From NCBI RefSeq assembly GCF_006716065.1, contig NZ_VFOL01000001.1:4030001-4094000 (forward strand): a stretch of DNA of 64,000 nucleotides. Reading direction: 5' to 3'. Shown piece by piece: positions 62,907 through 64,000 of this stretch. Source of the DNA: Salinispora arenicola. Its GTDB lineage: Bacteria; Actinomycetota; Actinomycetes; Mycobacteriales; Micromonosporaceae. A model generated the notes under the pieces. The model had not been told where the DNA came from, did not search any database, and saw only the letters and a list, made by a program, of their open reading frames with translations. Position 1 is the first letter of the stretch. Every line of letters starts with the position of its first letter. The position numbers and the translations under genes are program-made.

Positions 62907-63874
62907 CCGGAGTCGACCCGGTCCGGCTCTACCGCACGGTACGGCTGATCCGCCGGTTCGAGGAGCGGGCGATCGAACTCGTCCGCTCCGGCCACATCGT
63001 CGGCGGTATCCACCCGTACATCGGCCAGGAGGGGATCGCGGCCGGGGTGTGCGCGGCGCTGCGCCCCGACGACGTGGTCGCCGGCACCCACCGGGGGCAC
63101 GGGCACGTGCTCGCGAAGGGTGCCGACCCGGCCCGGATGATGGCGGAACTGTGCGGTCGGGTTACCGGCCTGAACCGGGGCCGGGGCGGGTCGATGCACG
63201 CCGCCGACTTCGCGGTCGGGGTGCTCGGCGCCAACGCCATCGTCGGCGCCGGTGGCGCGATCGTCACCGGCGCCGTCTGGGCCCGGCGCCGGCGCGGCGA
63301 GGATCTGGTGGGGGTGAGTTTCCTCGGCGACGGCGCGGTCAACGAGGGGATGCTGCTGGAGGCGTTCAACCTGGCGGCACTCTGGCGGGTGCCGGTGCTG
63401 TTCGTGTGTGAGAACAACGGCTACGCCACCACCATGCCGGTGGCCGACTCGGTGGCCGGCAGCATCCCGGCACGGGCGGAGGCGTTCGGCATCCGGGCGT
63501 CCGTGGTGGACGGCCAGGACCCGGCCGCCGTGCACGCCACCACCGCTGCCGCCCTCGCCCGCATGCGCGCCGGCGGTGGCCCCGAGTTCCTGGAGGCCCA
63601 GACCTACCGGTTCGATGCCCACCACACCTTCGAGCACACGGTCCGCCTCGACTATCGCTCGGCGGAGGAGGTCGAACGCGGCCGGTCCCGGGATCCGGTG
63701 CGGATCGCCGGCTCGCGGCTGTCGGCCACTGATCGGGCGAACGTCGACGCCGACGTGGAGGCGGTGCTCGACGCGGCGGTGGCCGAGGCTCTCGCCGCCC
63801 CCGAGCCCGACCCGGCCACCGCACTGGAGCACCTGTACGCCAGCGGGCTGACGGCCCGCACTGGAGGTGGGTAG
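62903..63874 (+). CDS. 2-oxoacid dehydrogenase E1 component, alpha subunit
   Basis: 323 aa from a GTG overlapping the previous stop. [14 protein letters not shown] and the thiamine-diphosphate motif [20 protein letters not shown]…CENNGYA are typical of PDH/AcoA/branched-chain E1 alpha. With the beta subunit next door it decarboxylates a 2-oxo acid and, with an E2, forms an acyl-CoA. In this cluster it could convert an aryl-2-oxo acid derived from HmaS product, as PDH-like PglB/PglC do for phenylpyruvate in pristinamycin phenylglycine biosynthesis, or make a branched starter. Confidence 0.92.
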   Translation: MTGVDPVRLYRTVRLIRRFEERAIELVRSGHIVGGIHPYIGQEGIAAGVCAALRPDDVVAGTHRGHGHVLAKGADPARMMAELCGRVTGLNRGRGGSMHAADFAVGVLGANAIVGAGGAIVTGAVWARRRRGEDLVGVSFLGDGAVNEGMLLEAFNLAALWRVPVLFVCENNGYATTMPVADSVAGSIPARAEAFGIRASVVDGQDPAAVHATTAAALARMRAGGGPEFLEAQTYRFDAHHTFEHTVRLDYRSAEEVERGRSRDPVRIAGSRLSATDRANVDADVEAVLDAAVAEALAAPEPDPATALEHLYASGLTARTGGG

Positions 63875-64000
63875 ATGCCGCGGCTGTCATACCGCAAGGC
63901 GCTCAACCGGGCGCTGGCCGACGAGTTGGCCCGCGACGAGGAGGTGTTCCTACTCGGGGAGGACATTCGCGTCGCCGCGTCGGCGGTGACCGCCGGTCTG
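63875..64000 (+). CDS. 2-oxoacid dehydrogenase E1 beta subunit (partial, cut by window end)
   Basis: The first 42 residues from the ATG at 63875 (MPRLSYRKALNRALADEL…VFLLGEDI) are the N-terminus of an E1 beta chain, where L-G-E-D is conserved. The gene starts directly after the alpha stop and continues past the window. An E2 or E3 gene may follow. Confidence 0.88.
   Translation, partial: MPRLSYRKALNRALADELARDEEVFLLGEDIRVAASAVTAGL

Overview
The window is high-GC actinobacterial DNA with many GTG starts and gene pairs that overlap by 1 to 8 bases. The gene content, the B12 locus architecture and a 60-bp repeat encoding [19 protein letters not shown] peptides suggest Micromonosporaceae, probably Salinispora or Micromonospora. 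The genus is an inference; no rRNA gene is present.

Layout. (1) 1-20.4 kb is mixed chromosome: a broken gene at the left edge, three MFS exporters, a secreted CBM2-GH18 chitinase, a PAP2-like membrane protein, an esterase, a VOC protein, a drug-type ABC exporter, a LacI regulator diverging from an MFS gene across a perfect palindrome, and an FAD dehydrogenase diverging from a PucR-type regulator. A short Tn3-like transposase remnant lies near 6.4 kb. (2) 20.46-37.0 kb is a cobalamin locus. It begins with an adenosylcobalamin riboswitch and a possible 33-codon leader ORF, then reads cobN, chlI/D-like, cobO, cobB, cobI, cobM, cbiD, cobL, cbiG-cobJ fusion, ferredoxin, cobH and a cbiX-cobA fusion, nearly all translationally coupled. 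It mixes 'aerobic' (CobN) and 'anaerobic' (CbiX, CbiD, CbiG) elements. (3) 37.1-41.4 kb holds a tandem FluC pair, a PaaI thioesterase with a duplicated translation start, a secreted beta-helix protein and a membrane-anchored helix-hairpin-helix protein. (4) 41.4-64.0 kb is a large biosynthetic cluster that runs off the right edge.

The cluster has two parts. The first (41.4-52.6 kb) is a spore-pigment-like (whiE-like) type II PKS: FAD hydroxylase, two TcmI-type cyclases, SARP activator, a complete cluster-specific acetyl-CoA carboxylase (AccD-AccA fusion, BCCP, AccC), an unusual ACP-aromatase fusion, cupin, KS-alpha, CLF and an ABM monooxygenase. The second (53.0-64.0 kb) has two AMP-ligases, an Sfp-type PPTase, two stand-alone ACPs, two further ketosynthases, a truncated ketosynthase-like protein, a 4-hydroxymandelate synthase (HmaS) homologue, a PhyH dioxygenase, a DUF3050 protein and a PDH-type E1 alpha/beta pair. 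Its ACP, KS, small KS-like, ligase and PPTase set recalls aryl-polyene or highly reducing type II systems. HmaS and E1 suggest an aromatic starter made from 4-hydroxyphenylpyruvate. I know of no described system with this combination; it is the best candidate for a new pathway here.

Limits: everything comes from reading the sequence and supplied translations. No homology search, structure prediction or promoter computation was run. The right end of the cluster is missing, and ketoreductase and dehydratase genes expected for a polyene pathway are not seen.
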